DNA of 64,000 nucleotides from Serinicoccus chungangensis (GTDB lineage Bacteria; Actinomycetota; Actinomycetes; Actinomycetales; Dermatophilaceae): NCBI RefSeq assembly GCF_001483745.1, contig NZ_LQBL01000005.1, positions 13,874 to 77,873 of the forward strand, read 5' to 3'. Shown piece by piece: positions 43,011 to 50,190 of this stretch (position 1 is its first letter; each line of letters starts with the position of its first letter). The notes under the pieces were generated by a model. It saw only the letters and a program-made list of their open reading frames with translations, ran no database searches and was not told where the DNA came from. The position numbers and the translations under genes were made by a program.

Positions 43011-44468
43011 TCAGGCGTCTCGGTCGCCGACCCGGAAGGCCGCCACCTCGCGGTGCGTGAGCGCGACCCAGGCCCCGACCGCCAGGCACCCCAGCGCCCC
43101 GAGCAGCGCCGACCAGGCCGGCGTGGTGAGCCCAGCGACCAGCCCGGCGCGGGCGTTGCCGATGTCCGGGCCGGACACGCCGATGACGTGCTCGACCGAC
43201 GACACCCGACCCAGGTGGCTGTCCGGCGTCGCGAGCTGCACCATCGCGGCCCGGCTGGTCACCGAGACGGTGTCCGCCGCGCCGGCCACCACGAGCGTGG
43301 CCAGCGCCACCCCGGCCAGCCCACCGAGGGCGGCCAGGCCGAAGCCGAGCAGGGCCACGCCCCAGACCCCCACCGCCACCAGCTGGACCACGCCCAGCCG
43401 CGCCCGGCGGGTGACGAGCCCGGACGCCAGGCCCGCGCCGACCCCGCCGACGGCGACGCAGGTGAGGAACAGGCCGAGGGTGCGCGGGTCGCCGCCGAAC
43501 AGCTCCTGGTTGACCATGGGGAAGAGCGCGACCGGGAAGGCCAGCAGCGTCGCGGCGAGGTCGAGCAGGAACGACCCGCGCAGCACGGGGTCCCGCCGCA
43601 CCGCGTCGACCCCCTCGCCCAGCATGACGAGCGCGGTGCGCGTGCGACGGCGCAGCCGGGCGAGCGGACTCGTCCGCGCCCGCGGGTATGCCGTCAGCGC
43701 GCGCCCGTGGTCGGCCGCGCGTCCGGTGCCGGTCCCCGTCGGCGCGATGTGGGCAGACCCCGGCGCGGCGGGTCGGTCCGCGGGTCGGTCCGCGGGTCGG
43801 TCCGCGGGCCGGTCCGCGGGCCGGTCCGCGAGGGCCGCTGCCTCCGGCGCCCCCGCCTGACGCTCCGGCGGCATGGGCGGCAGCGCCCGCACGGTCCACC
43901 AGCTGATGCTCAGCGCGGCGGCGTTGACGAGGTAGCAGACCGCCGGCGAGGCGACCCCGAGCAGCAGCCCGCCCACCGCCGGGCCGACCATCATGGCCGC
44001 CTGGAAGCTGATCATGTGCAGGGCGATCCCCGCGGCGACCTGCTCGCGCGGCATGAGCCGGGTGATGAAGGTGCGCCGCGACGGCGCACCGAGGGCGTTG
44101 CAGGCCGTCTGCAGGCTCAGCAGCGCCAGCAGCAGCGGGAGCGGGTAGAAGCCGAGCACCAGCTGGGCGCCCAGCGCGAGCGCCGCGACCGCCTGACCGC
44201 CGGTGGCGGCCAGCGCCACCCGTCGACGGTCGAGCACGTCCGCCAGCGGCCCCCCGACCAGGCCGAGCGCGATCATGGGCACCGCCTGGGCGATGCCGAT
44301 CGCCGCCACCCAGAACGGGCTGCGCGTCATCTCCCACACCTGGAAGAGCACGGCCACGACGGCCACCTGGTGCCCCAGCCCCGAGAGCGCCCCTCCGAGC
44401 CACAGCCGGCGGTAGGCCGCGCTGATGCGCAACGGCGTCAGGTCGAGGAACGCCCCCCGCGCCCTCAC
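43011..44468 (-). CDS. MFS transporter with a tandem ADRP repeat in the central loop
   Basis: The 485-residue protein has 12 hydrophobic segments of the MFS_3 type (enterobactin-exporter-like). The cytoplasmic loop motif is GPLADVLDRRRVALAATGG. The central loop holds five copies of ADRP (12-bp DNA repeat at about 43769-43831), then a Pro/Gly-rich stretch, so its length may vary. GTG 44468 starts it, 37 bases after the MarR stop. It is probably a drug exporter controlled by that MarR protein. It ends before the palindrome at 42946-42999. Confidence 0.87.
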   Translation of the reverse strand: MRARGAFLDLTPLRISAAYRRLWLGGALSGLGHQVAVVAVLFQVWEMTRSPFWVAAIGIAQAVPMIALGLVGGPLADVLDRRRVALAATGGQAVAALALGAQLVLGFYPLPLLLALLSLQTACNALGAPSRRTFITRLMPREQVAAGIALHMISFQAAMMVGPAVGGLLLGVASPAVCYLVNAAALSISWWTVRALPPMPPERQAGAPEAAALADRPADRPADRPADRPADRPAAPGSAHIAPTGTGTGRAADHGRALTAYPRARTSPLARLRRRTRTALVMLGEGVDAVRRDPVLRGSFLLDLAATLLAFPVALFPMVNQELFGGDPRTLGLFLTCVAVGGVGAGLASGLVTRRARLGVVQLVAVGVWGVALLGFGLAALGGLAGVALATLVVAGAADTVSVTSRAAMVQLATPDSHLGRVSSVEHVIGVSGPDIGNARAGLVAGLTTPAWSALLGALGCLAVGAWVALTHREVAAFRVGDRDA

Positions 44469-44505
44469 CTCACCCACCGGGCGTCGCCGGTGGCGGCGGG
44501 GCACG

Positions 44506-44991
44506 TCATACCTGGTCCCTGCCGAGGTGGTCCTCCAGCCGCTCGGCGAACGACCGGCGCCCCAGCGCCTCGGCGAGGTCCGCGGCGACCGCGCTGAGGG
44601 CGTACGGCAGCTCCTCCTCCAGCTCGGCGACCGCCGCCTCGGTGGCGCGCCACTCCGCCTCCGCCAGCGGGACGAGCGCACGGCCGCGCTCGGTGAGGGT
44701 GACGACGCGGGTCCGGCCGTCCTCCCCCGCCTCGCTGGTCACGAGGTCGGCCTGGCGCATCTGGCCGATCGTCTGCGACAGCGCGGAGTGGGTCCGGTCG
44801 AGCTCGCCCGCGAGCTGGGTGATGGTCATCGGCCCGAGGTGGGCGAGACGCACCAGCGGCAGCACGAAGCGGCTGCGCACCTGCCCCTGACCCCGCTCCC
44901 GGTAGGCCTCGTTGATCGCCGCGTCCATGTCGGCGAGCACCGCGAAGAGCTGCCGCAGGCGGCTGCTCCGCGTGGGGTCGGGAGATGTCAC
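44506..44991 (-). CDS. MarR family transcriptional regulator
   Basis: The 161-residue protein has the MarR winged HTH: PLVRLAHLGPMTITQLAGELDRTHSALSQTIGQMRQADLVTSEAGEDGRTRVVTLTERGRALV, with the D-x-R wing motif as DGRTR. It begins ten bases downstream of a candidate operator (TAACAGCACTGTCA, plus strand 45002-45015) and A+T-rich promoter DNA. It precedes the MFS gene in the same direction and probably represses it. The inducer is unknown. Confidence 0.93.
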   Translation of the reverse strand: MTSPDPTRSSRLRQLFAVLADMDAAINEAYRERGQGQVRSRFVLPLVRLAHLGPMTITQLAGELDRTHSALSQTIGQMRQADLVTSEAGEDGRTRVVTLTERGRALVPLAEAEWRATEAAVAELEEELPYALSAVAADLAEALGRRSFAERLEDHLGRDQV

Positions 44992-45001
44992 AGGGCTAAT
45001 A

Positions 45002-45015
45002 TAACAGCACTGTCA
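45002..45015. promoter_or_regulatory. Candidate MarR operator
   Basis: TAACAGCACTGTCA has inverted arms TAACAG and CTGTCA, matching in five of six positions. It overlaps the A+T-rich run (TAATATAAC) just upstream of the MarR start, which probably carries the minus-10 element. The next gene to the right starts 67 bases away in the other direction. Confidence 0.55.
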
Positions 45016-45081
45016 GGTATGCCGTCCCCGCGCCTCGGCCCGGGTCGATGAGTCCGGCCGGCCCCGGCGGTCATACCCGGC

Positions 45082-45507
45082 ATGGACACCGACGGCACCA
45101 CCCCCCTGACGCGCCTCGACCGCGTCTTCAACGGCTTCTCCGTCGACGACCTGGACGCCGCCGAGGCGTTCTACCGCGACGTGCTCGGCGTGCCCGTCGA
45201 GCGGGAGTCCGAGCCGATGGGCATGCTGCAGCTGCGGCTCGGCGACCGGCGGGTGCTGGTCTACCCCAAGGGCGAGGCGCACCAGCCGGCGAGCTACACC
45301 GTCCTCAACTTCCCCACCGACGACGTGCCTGCCACCGTGCGGGCGCTCGCCGACCGGGGCGTCGAGTTCCTCCGCTACGACGGCATGCCGCAGGACGAGC
45401 TGGGCGTGGTGGAGTCCGGGGACGGCCCGCCGATCGCCTGGTTCGCCGACCCCGCGGGCAACGTGCACTCCGTCCTCGACGTCGGCCCGGACCCGGACGA
45501 GGAGTAG
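45082..45507 (+). CDS. VOC family protein
   Basis: The 141-residue protein starts RLDRVFNGFSVDDLDAAEAFYRDVLGVPVERE and ends IAWFADPAGNVHSVLD, the two modules of a VOC protein. The middle has MGMLQLRLGDRRVLVYPKGEA and TVLNFPTDDVPATVRALADRGVEFLRY. Some members bind small molecules such as antibiotics; no function is assigned. It is divergent from the MarR gene and followed 75 bases later by an epimerase gene. Confidence 0.88.
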   Translation: MDTDGTTPLTRLDRVFNGFSVDDLDAAEAFYRDVLGVPVERESEPMGMLQLRLGDRRVLVYPKGEAHQPASYTVLNFPTDDVPATVRALADRGVEFLRYDGMPQDELGVVESGDGPPIAWFADPAGNVHSVLDVGPDPDEE

Positions 45508-45582
45508 GTCGCGGGCGGGGGCCGCTGGGAGAGCGAGCGGCGCCACACGACGGGCGCTGCGGGCGGGTGGTAGACCTGCCGT

Positions 45583-46587
45583 ATGCGCATCCTCCTGCTG
45601 GGCGGCACCGCCTTCCTCTCCCACGCGACCGCGACCGAGGCGGTCCGCCGCGGCCACGAGGTGACCTGCCTCGCCCGCGGCTCGGCACCCGCACCGGAGG
45701 GGGTGCGCTTCGTGCGGGGTGACCGGGACGAGCCGGACGGGTTGGCGCCCGTGCGGGGGCAGCGGTGGGACGCGGTGGTGGACGTCTCGCGTCAGCCGGG
45801 GCAGGTAAGGCGGGCCGTCGCGGAGCTGGACACGCCGCACTGGGTCTTCGTCTCGACCGCCAACGTCTACGCCCTGCCCGAGGAGGGATCGGCAGGGACG
45901 CCCCCGACCGAGACCGATCCGCTGCTGGAGCCGCTCGAGGCGGACGTCATGTCGACGATGGAGGAGTACGGCCCGGCCAAGGTCGCCTGCGAGCAGGCCG
46001 TGACCGCGCAGATGACGCGGCAGGGGGGCACCGCGACCCTGGTGCGTGCCGGTCTCATCGGCGGGCCGGGCGACGAGTCCGGCCGGGTGGGCTACTGGCC
46101 CTGGCGGTTCGCCCACCCGAGCGGGCCGGACGTCCTCGTGCCGGACGACCCCGACTTCCCCGTCGCCTTCGTGGACGTCCGTGACCTCGCCTCCTGGCTG
46201 GTGCATGCGGCGGAGCAGAGGCTGGACGGCGCCCTGAACGCGACCGGGCCGGTGGTGCCGCTGGCCGAGCTGCTCGAGGCGGCACGGGCGGTGGCCGGCG
46301 CGCAGGTCCCCGCACGACCGGCGCCACCCGCGCGGCTCGCCGAGCTCGGCGTCCACCCCTGGATGGGTCCGCGGTCGCTGCCGTTGTGGATCGACGACCC
46401 GGCGCTGCGGTCGTTCGCCGCGCTCGACACGACGCGGGCGCGGGCGGCGGGGTTGCGGACCCGGCCGGTCGACCAGACGCTGCGCGACACCCTGGCCTGG
46501 GAGGAGACCCGCCAGACGCCCCGGGCGGCCGGGCTGACCGACGAGGAGGAGCAGGAGATCCGGGAGGCGCTGGACGCCCGGGCCTGA
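45583..46587 (+). CDS. NAD-dependent epimerase/dehydratase family protein (extended SDR)
   Basis: The 334-residue protein starts MRILLLGGTAFLSHATATEAVRRGHEV, the Rossmann loop of an extended SDR. The VFVSTANVY strand bears the catalytic Ser; the Tyr/Lys pair appears as EYGPAKVACEQ. VAFVDVRDLASWLVH is the typical late segment. Related proteins are reductases or isomerases of nucleotide sugars, but many actinobacterial copies act on small metabolites or are untested. The start codon is inside GTATGCG. It converges with the lactonase-like gene across a 32-bp tandem repeat. Confidence 0.9.
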   Translation: MRILLLGGTAFLSHATATEAVRRGHEVTCLARGSAPAPEGVRFVRGDRDEPDGLAPVRGQRWDAVVDVSRQPGQVRRAVAELDTPHWVFVSTANVYALPEEGSAGTPPTETDPLLEPLEADVMSTMEEYGPAKVACEQAVTAQMTRQGGTATLVRAGLIGGPGDESGRVGYWPWRFAHPSGPDVLVPDDPDFPVAFVDVRDLASWLVHAAEQRLDGALNATGPVVPLAELLEAARAVAGAQVPARPAPPARLAELGVHPWMGPRSLPLWIDDPALRSFAALDTTRARAAGLRTRPVDQTLRDTLAWEETRQTPRAAGLTDEEEQEIREALDARA

Positions 46588-46603
46588 GCCGGGTGGACGA
46601 GGA

Positions 46604-46690
46604 CAACCACCCGCGGCGCCCGGTCGACCCCCGGGCAACCACCCGCGGCGCCCGGTCAGCCCCTGGGCAACCACCCGCGGCGCCCGGTCA
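46604..46690. repeat. Three tandem 32-bp units overlapping the stop of the lactonase-like gene
   Basis: CAACCACCCGCGGCGCCCGGTC recurs at 46604, 46636 and 46668 with exact 32-base spacing. The third copy runs into the stop codon (46688-46690) of the leftward gene. The array fills the space between two convergent genes. Recent tandem duplication is the simplest explanation. Confidence 0.85.
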
Positions 46691-47728
46691 GAGCTGGACG
46701 GAGCGCGCCCAGTTCGCGCCGTTGCCGGTCTCGGCCCGGGCGACCTCCATGAGCAGGCCGGCCTCGTCGACCGCCACGAGCGCGACCGCCGTGTCCTGCT
46801 CGCCGGTGACGAGGGCATACCGGTCGTCCGAGAGCACGAGGAAGCCCCGCGGCTGCGCGACCGTGCCGACGATCGAGACCGCCTCCCCCAGGGACCCGTC
46901 GGGGGCGACCGGCAGGGAGGCGAGCGTGGACTCCGAGCGTTCGCTGGCCAGCAGGTAGGTCCCCTGCCGGGCCAGGTGGAGGTCCGCACCCCAGATGAGG
47001 TGGCCCTCGACCGGGTCGGCCCCCAGCTCGCTGTGCCGCAGGCCGCGGTCCTGGGCGTAGGCGGGCACCGACCCGCTCAGCGTCAGGTCGCCGCTGGCGT
47101 CCCGGGCGTAGGTCAGGGCCTCGCCGGAGAACTCGGTCATGACGTAGGCATGCTCCTCGTCCGCGTCGAGCACGAGGTGGCGCGGCCCCGAGCCGTCGGG
47201 CGCCTGGGCGGTCGGCGGGACCAGGGGCGTGAGGCCGCCACCGGGCGAGAGGGAGTACTGGGCGACCACGTCCGCGCCGAGCGACACGACGTAGAGGTGC
47301 CGACCGTCGCCGGCGAGCGCGACGCAGTGGGCGTTGGGCCAGTGGACCTGCGCGGTCGGCTCCTCCACGTGCCCCTCGTCGCCGACCGGGAAGACCTGCG
47401 CGTTGCCGCCGCCGTAGGACGCGCCCACCAGCAGGCTCCCGCCGTGCGCCAGCGCCAGGTAGCTCATCGAGCCCTCGACGTCGGTGTGGTCCAGGTGCTC
47501 GAGCCGGCCCGTCTCCCGGTCGAGCGCGAAGACGTCGATGCCGGGCGGGTCGCCCTTGGCGGCGGCATACACGAGGTCGCGGTCGGCGTCGATCGCGAAC
47601 GTGCCGCAGCCCTCCCCCACCTCGCTCACGGCGAGGCGCTCGAGGGTCGGCGGCTGCGCGGCGGTGTCCACCCGGAAGGTGCTGATCGTGCTGTCGGCGG
47701 CGTTGGCCACGAGGACGAGTTCGGTCAT
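46688..47728 (-). CDS. Lactonase family protein (YbhE-like seven-bladed beta-propeller)
   Basis: The 346-residue protein shows repeated four-strand blades with conserved D..GS..Y..N segments: ELVLVANAADSTISTFRVDT, ADRDLVYAAAKGDPPGIDVFALDRETG, GDGRHLYVVSLGADVVAQYSL, SDDRYALVTGEQDTAVALV. This is the Lactonase (6-phosphogluconolactonase-like) family fold; in Escherichia coli PgL hydrolyses 6-phosphogluconolactone. The actual substrate here is not shown. No signal peptide is seen. Upstream of its ATG there is a G-rich minisatellite. Confidence 0.88.
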   Translation of the reverse strand: MTELVLVANAADSTISTFRVDTAAQPPTLERLAVSEVGEGCGTFAIDADRDLVYAAAKGDPPGIDVFALDRETGRLEHLDHTDVEGSMSYLALAHGGSLLVGASYGGGNAQVFPVGDEGHVEEPTAQVHWPNAHCVALAGDGRHLYVVSLGADVVAQYSLSPGGGLTPLVPPTAQAPDGSGPRHLVLDADEEHAYVMTEFSGEALTYARDASGDLTLSGSVPAYAQDRGLRHSELGADPVEGHLIWGADLHLARQGTYLLASERSESTLASLPVAPDGSLGEAVSIVGTVAQPRGFLVLSDDRYALVTGEQDTAVALVAVDEAGLLMEVARAETGNGANWARSVQL

Positions 47729-48102
47729 GGCTCCCACGGTATGCCGTGCCGCCGACACGAGCAGGTGCGGGCGCCCCGGCCGGGCGGGGCGGGCGTGCCG
47801 GGCGGGCGTGCCGGGCCCACCGGGCGGGCGTGCGGGGTGGGCGGGCGTGCGGCGGCCACCGGGCGGGCCGGGCACGCGGGGGCCGTAGCCGGGGTCGGAC
47901 GCGCCTGAGCAAAGAAACAGGCCCGACGCAGCCGTAGGAACCTTGCCTCGGGCATGTTTCTTTGCTCAGGCTGCCCACGGGGGTTCTAGGACATGCACAG
48001 AGTGCCTTCGACGTGCACAGGCTCGGCCCGCTCGAGCCCGGCCCGGCATGCACAGACTCGGGCCGCCGGAGTCGGGCCGGCGGAGCACAGGTGCGCGGGG
48101 GC
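47729..48102. repeat. Intergenic stretch: G-rich minisatellite, palindrome A copy 4, TGCACAG words
   Basis: From about 47770 to 47880 CCGGGCGGGCGTGC-like units repeat. A perfect 16-bp stem GCCTGAGCAAAGAAAC (47903-47918) pairs with 47956-47971. From 47990 to 48080 TGCACAG words recur, similar to those at 13690-13900. No gene is supported. It lies between the 3' end of the amylase gene and the start of the lactonase-like gene. Confidence 0.75.
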
Positions 48103-49353
48103 TCAGCCACCCGAGGCCCAGCGGAAGACCTCCCCGTCCGGCCCGGCGACGGTGACCGAGGCCGTGGGCGCGAGGGTGATGCCCACCCGGAGCCACCGGT
48201 CGTCACCGCCGGAGGAGACGTAGGTCAGCTGCTCGTTGGTGCGGTCCTCCACCTGGGTGCGGGCGCGGGCGAGCCAGGGGTGGCGTCGACGCAGCCCGAT
48301 GAGCTCGCGGTGCAGCGAGAGCATCCACGCCCCGTCCTGGCCCAGGTCGGCAGGCCCGTCCGGCAACGCCGGGCGGATGGCGTCGTCCCCGCCGAGCCGC
48401 TCCTCCTTGACCCCCTGGAAGGCGTGCTCGTCGCCGTAGTAGACCGACGGCATACCTCCGACGGTCATGAGCACGGCCAGCCCGACGACCGCCCCGTCGT
48501 CCCCGACCTTGCTCGCGATGCGGGTGACGTCGTGGTTGCCGACGAAGGTCTGCGGCACGAACGAGCCCAGCAGCGCGTCGTGCTCGCCCAGGGCGTGCGC
48601 CAGCTCCCAGCAGTTGGTGTCGACGACCGAGCTCCAGATCGCCTTCCACAGCATGTACTGCGTGACGGTGTCCACGCCGCTGGCCTCGACGAACCCGGCG
48701 TAGTCGCCGTGGATGACCTCGCCCACGAAGAGGGCGTCCGGGAACTCCTCGCGGACCCGCGCGGTGACGCGCGCCCAGAACTCGGTGGGCACGGCGTACG
48801 CCACGTCGAGCCGCCACCCGGCGATCCCGCGCCGCAGCCAGCGCAGCATGACGTCGACGACGAGGTCCTCGACCGCAGGGTGCCCGTGGTCCAGCTCGAC
48901 GAGCCCCTCGTGCCCCTCCCAGGACGCCGGGCGGCCGTCCTCCCCCTGCTTGAGCATCGAGGAGGTATGCGGGTCGCCCACCATCGGGTGGTCCGCCCCG
49001 ACGTGGTTGAACACGCCGTCGAGCAGCACCGACAGGCCCCGCTCACGGCACTGCTCGAGGAGGTGGTCCAGGTCGGCCTCGTCCCCCAGCCGCGGGTCGA
49101 CGCGGGTGTGGTCCAGGGTGTCGTAGCCGTGGCTGCGGGAGGCGAAGACCGGGCCGAGGAGCAGCCCCGAGCAGCCCAGCCCGACGGCCTCGTCGAGCCA
49201 CGCCTCGAGCCGGGGCAGCCGGTGCTCGACCGTCGCCTGCGCCGGGTCGCCCTCGAGGACGGCCGGCGCACCCACGGCACCGAGGGGGTAGACGTGCCAC
49301 CAGATGGCGTGGTCCAGCAGGCGGGCGGAACCGGGGGCGGGAGGGCGTGACAT
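48103..49353 (-). CDS. Alpha-amylase family glycosyl hydrolase (GH13)
   Basis: The 416-residue protein has the GH13 barrel. Region I is DGVFNHVG, region II is GWRLDVAYAVP with the nucleophile Asp, region III is FVGEVIHGDY with the catalytic Glu, and region IV is FVGNHDVTR. It starts near LLDHAIWWHVYPLG. There is no signal peptide, so it is likely cytoplasmic and may act on maltodextrin or glycogen-derived sugars. The exact specificity is not clear. It is flanked by two strong palindromes (47903 and 49391). Confidence 0.93.
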   Translation of the reverse strand: MSRPPAPGSARLLDHAIWWHVYPLGAVGAPAVLEGDPAQATVEHRLPRLEAWLDEAVGLGCSGLLLGPVFASRSHGYDTLDHTRVDPRLGDEADLDHLLEQCRERGLSVLLDGVFNHVGADHPMVGDPHTSSMLKQGEDGRPASWEGHEGLVELDHGHPAVEDLVVDVMLRWLRRGIAGWRLDVAYAVPTEFWARVTARVREEFPDALFVGEVIHGDYAGFVEASGVDTVTQYMLWKAIWSSVVDTNCWELAHALGEHDALLGSFVPQTFVGNHDVTRIASKVGDDGAVVGLAVLMTVGGMPSVYYGDEHAFQGVKEERLGGDDAIRPALPDGPADLGQDGAWMLSLHRELIGLRRRHPWLARARTQVEDRTNEQLTYVSSGGDDRWLRVGITLAPTASVTVAGPDGEVFRWASGG

Positions 49354-49390
49354 GACACCCAGTGTCCCAGCCGGGCCTGCGGGCGTCCGG

Positions 49391-49448
49391 CAGCCGGTTC
49401 GTCAGCCGTCAGCCTCCTCGAGGGGGCTGACGGCTGACGAACCGGCTG
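49391..49448. terminator. Near-perfect 58-bp palindrome
   Basis: A 24-bp stem (49391-49414) is perfectly complementary to 49425-49448; the 10-base loop includes CCTCGAGG, itself a palindrome. It lies after the AMIN-like gene (stop at 49476, minus strand) and before the amylase start, so it is probably the terminator of the former. The arm carries an internal GTCAGCC repeat. Confidence 0.75.
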
Positions 49449-49475
49449 GGAGTGGGGCTCACCGCCGCCCTGGGC

Positions 49476-50069
49476 TCACCACCGGTGGGCGACGTCGACG
49501 ACGAGCCGCTGACCCGACCCCGGCCCGTCGAGGACGAAGGCCCGCATCGGCAGCCGGGCGCGCACGCCCAGGCCGAACGAGGTCTGCCCCTCGAAGCTAC
49601 CGCCCAGCCTCACCTGGCGCAGGGTGCGGTAGCCCCCGGTGCCCACCAGCTCGGCGGGGTTGGCCGGGTCGTAGACGGCGTCGCCGTCGGCGTCGTAGGC
49701 GGGGTTGCCGACCAGGACCTCGATCTTCGCGCCGCCGCGCAGCGACAGGGCCTGCCCGCTGCCCGGGGCGCGGTAGGTGCTGACGTAGCGGACGGCATAC
49801 TCCCCGGCGTCGCCGGAGATGTCGACGACGACCCGGTCGAAGCAGGTGTGCCGGCCCGACCGGACGTCCGTGAGCGGGGCCTGGGCGGTGTCGAAGCCGG
49901 TGACCTTGGGCAGCGATCCCCAGGTGATGCCGCAGTAGGGGGCGGCGTGCGCGGCCGGGGCGATCGCCGCCACCGGCGTGAGCGCGCCGACGGCCAGCAG
50001 GGCGCCGGCCAGCAGCGTGCGGGGGGTGGCGCGCAGCGTCGCGCGCGGGGTGGTGCGGGTGGTGCTCAT
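49476..50069 (-). CDS. Secreted AMIN-like domain protein
   Basis: The 197-residue protein begins with a basic N-terminus and a signal peptide (LLAGALLAVGALTPVAAIAPAAHA, cleavage after AHA). The mature part is APYCGITWGSLPKVTG, then HTCFDRVVVDISGD, YRAPGSGQALSLRGGAKIEVLVGNP and GYRTLRQVRLGGSFEGQTSFGLGVRARLPMRAFVLDGPG. The CFDRVVVDI and FGLGVRAR patterns are those of the actinobacterial AMIN-like family, thought to act at the cell envelope. ATG 50069 is the natural start. It is divergent from the fadH-like gene. Confidence 0.9.
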   Translation of the reverse strand: MSTTRTTPRATLRATPRTLLAGALLAVGALTPVAAIAPAAHAAPYCGITWGSLPKVTGFDTAQAPLTDVRSGRHTCFDRVVVDISGDAGEYAVRYVSTYRAPGSGQALSLRGGAKIEVLVGNPAYDADGDAVYDPANPAELVGTGGYRTLRQVRLGGSFEGQTSFGLGVRARLPMRAFVLDGPGSGQRLVVDVAHRW

Positions 50070-50190
50070 GACGACCTCCTTGTCGGTGACGTGTGCGTGC
50101 ACGTCCACCCCCCAGAGCACGCGGACGACCCGCAGATACCTCGCGGGCGCAGCGGGGTGCCGCCCGCCGACCGCTGGATACCCTGTCGTC

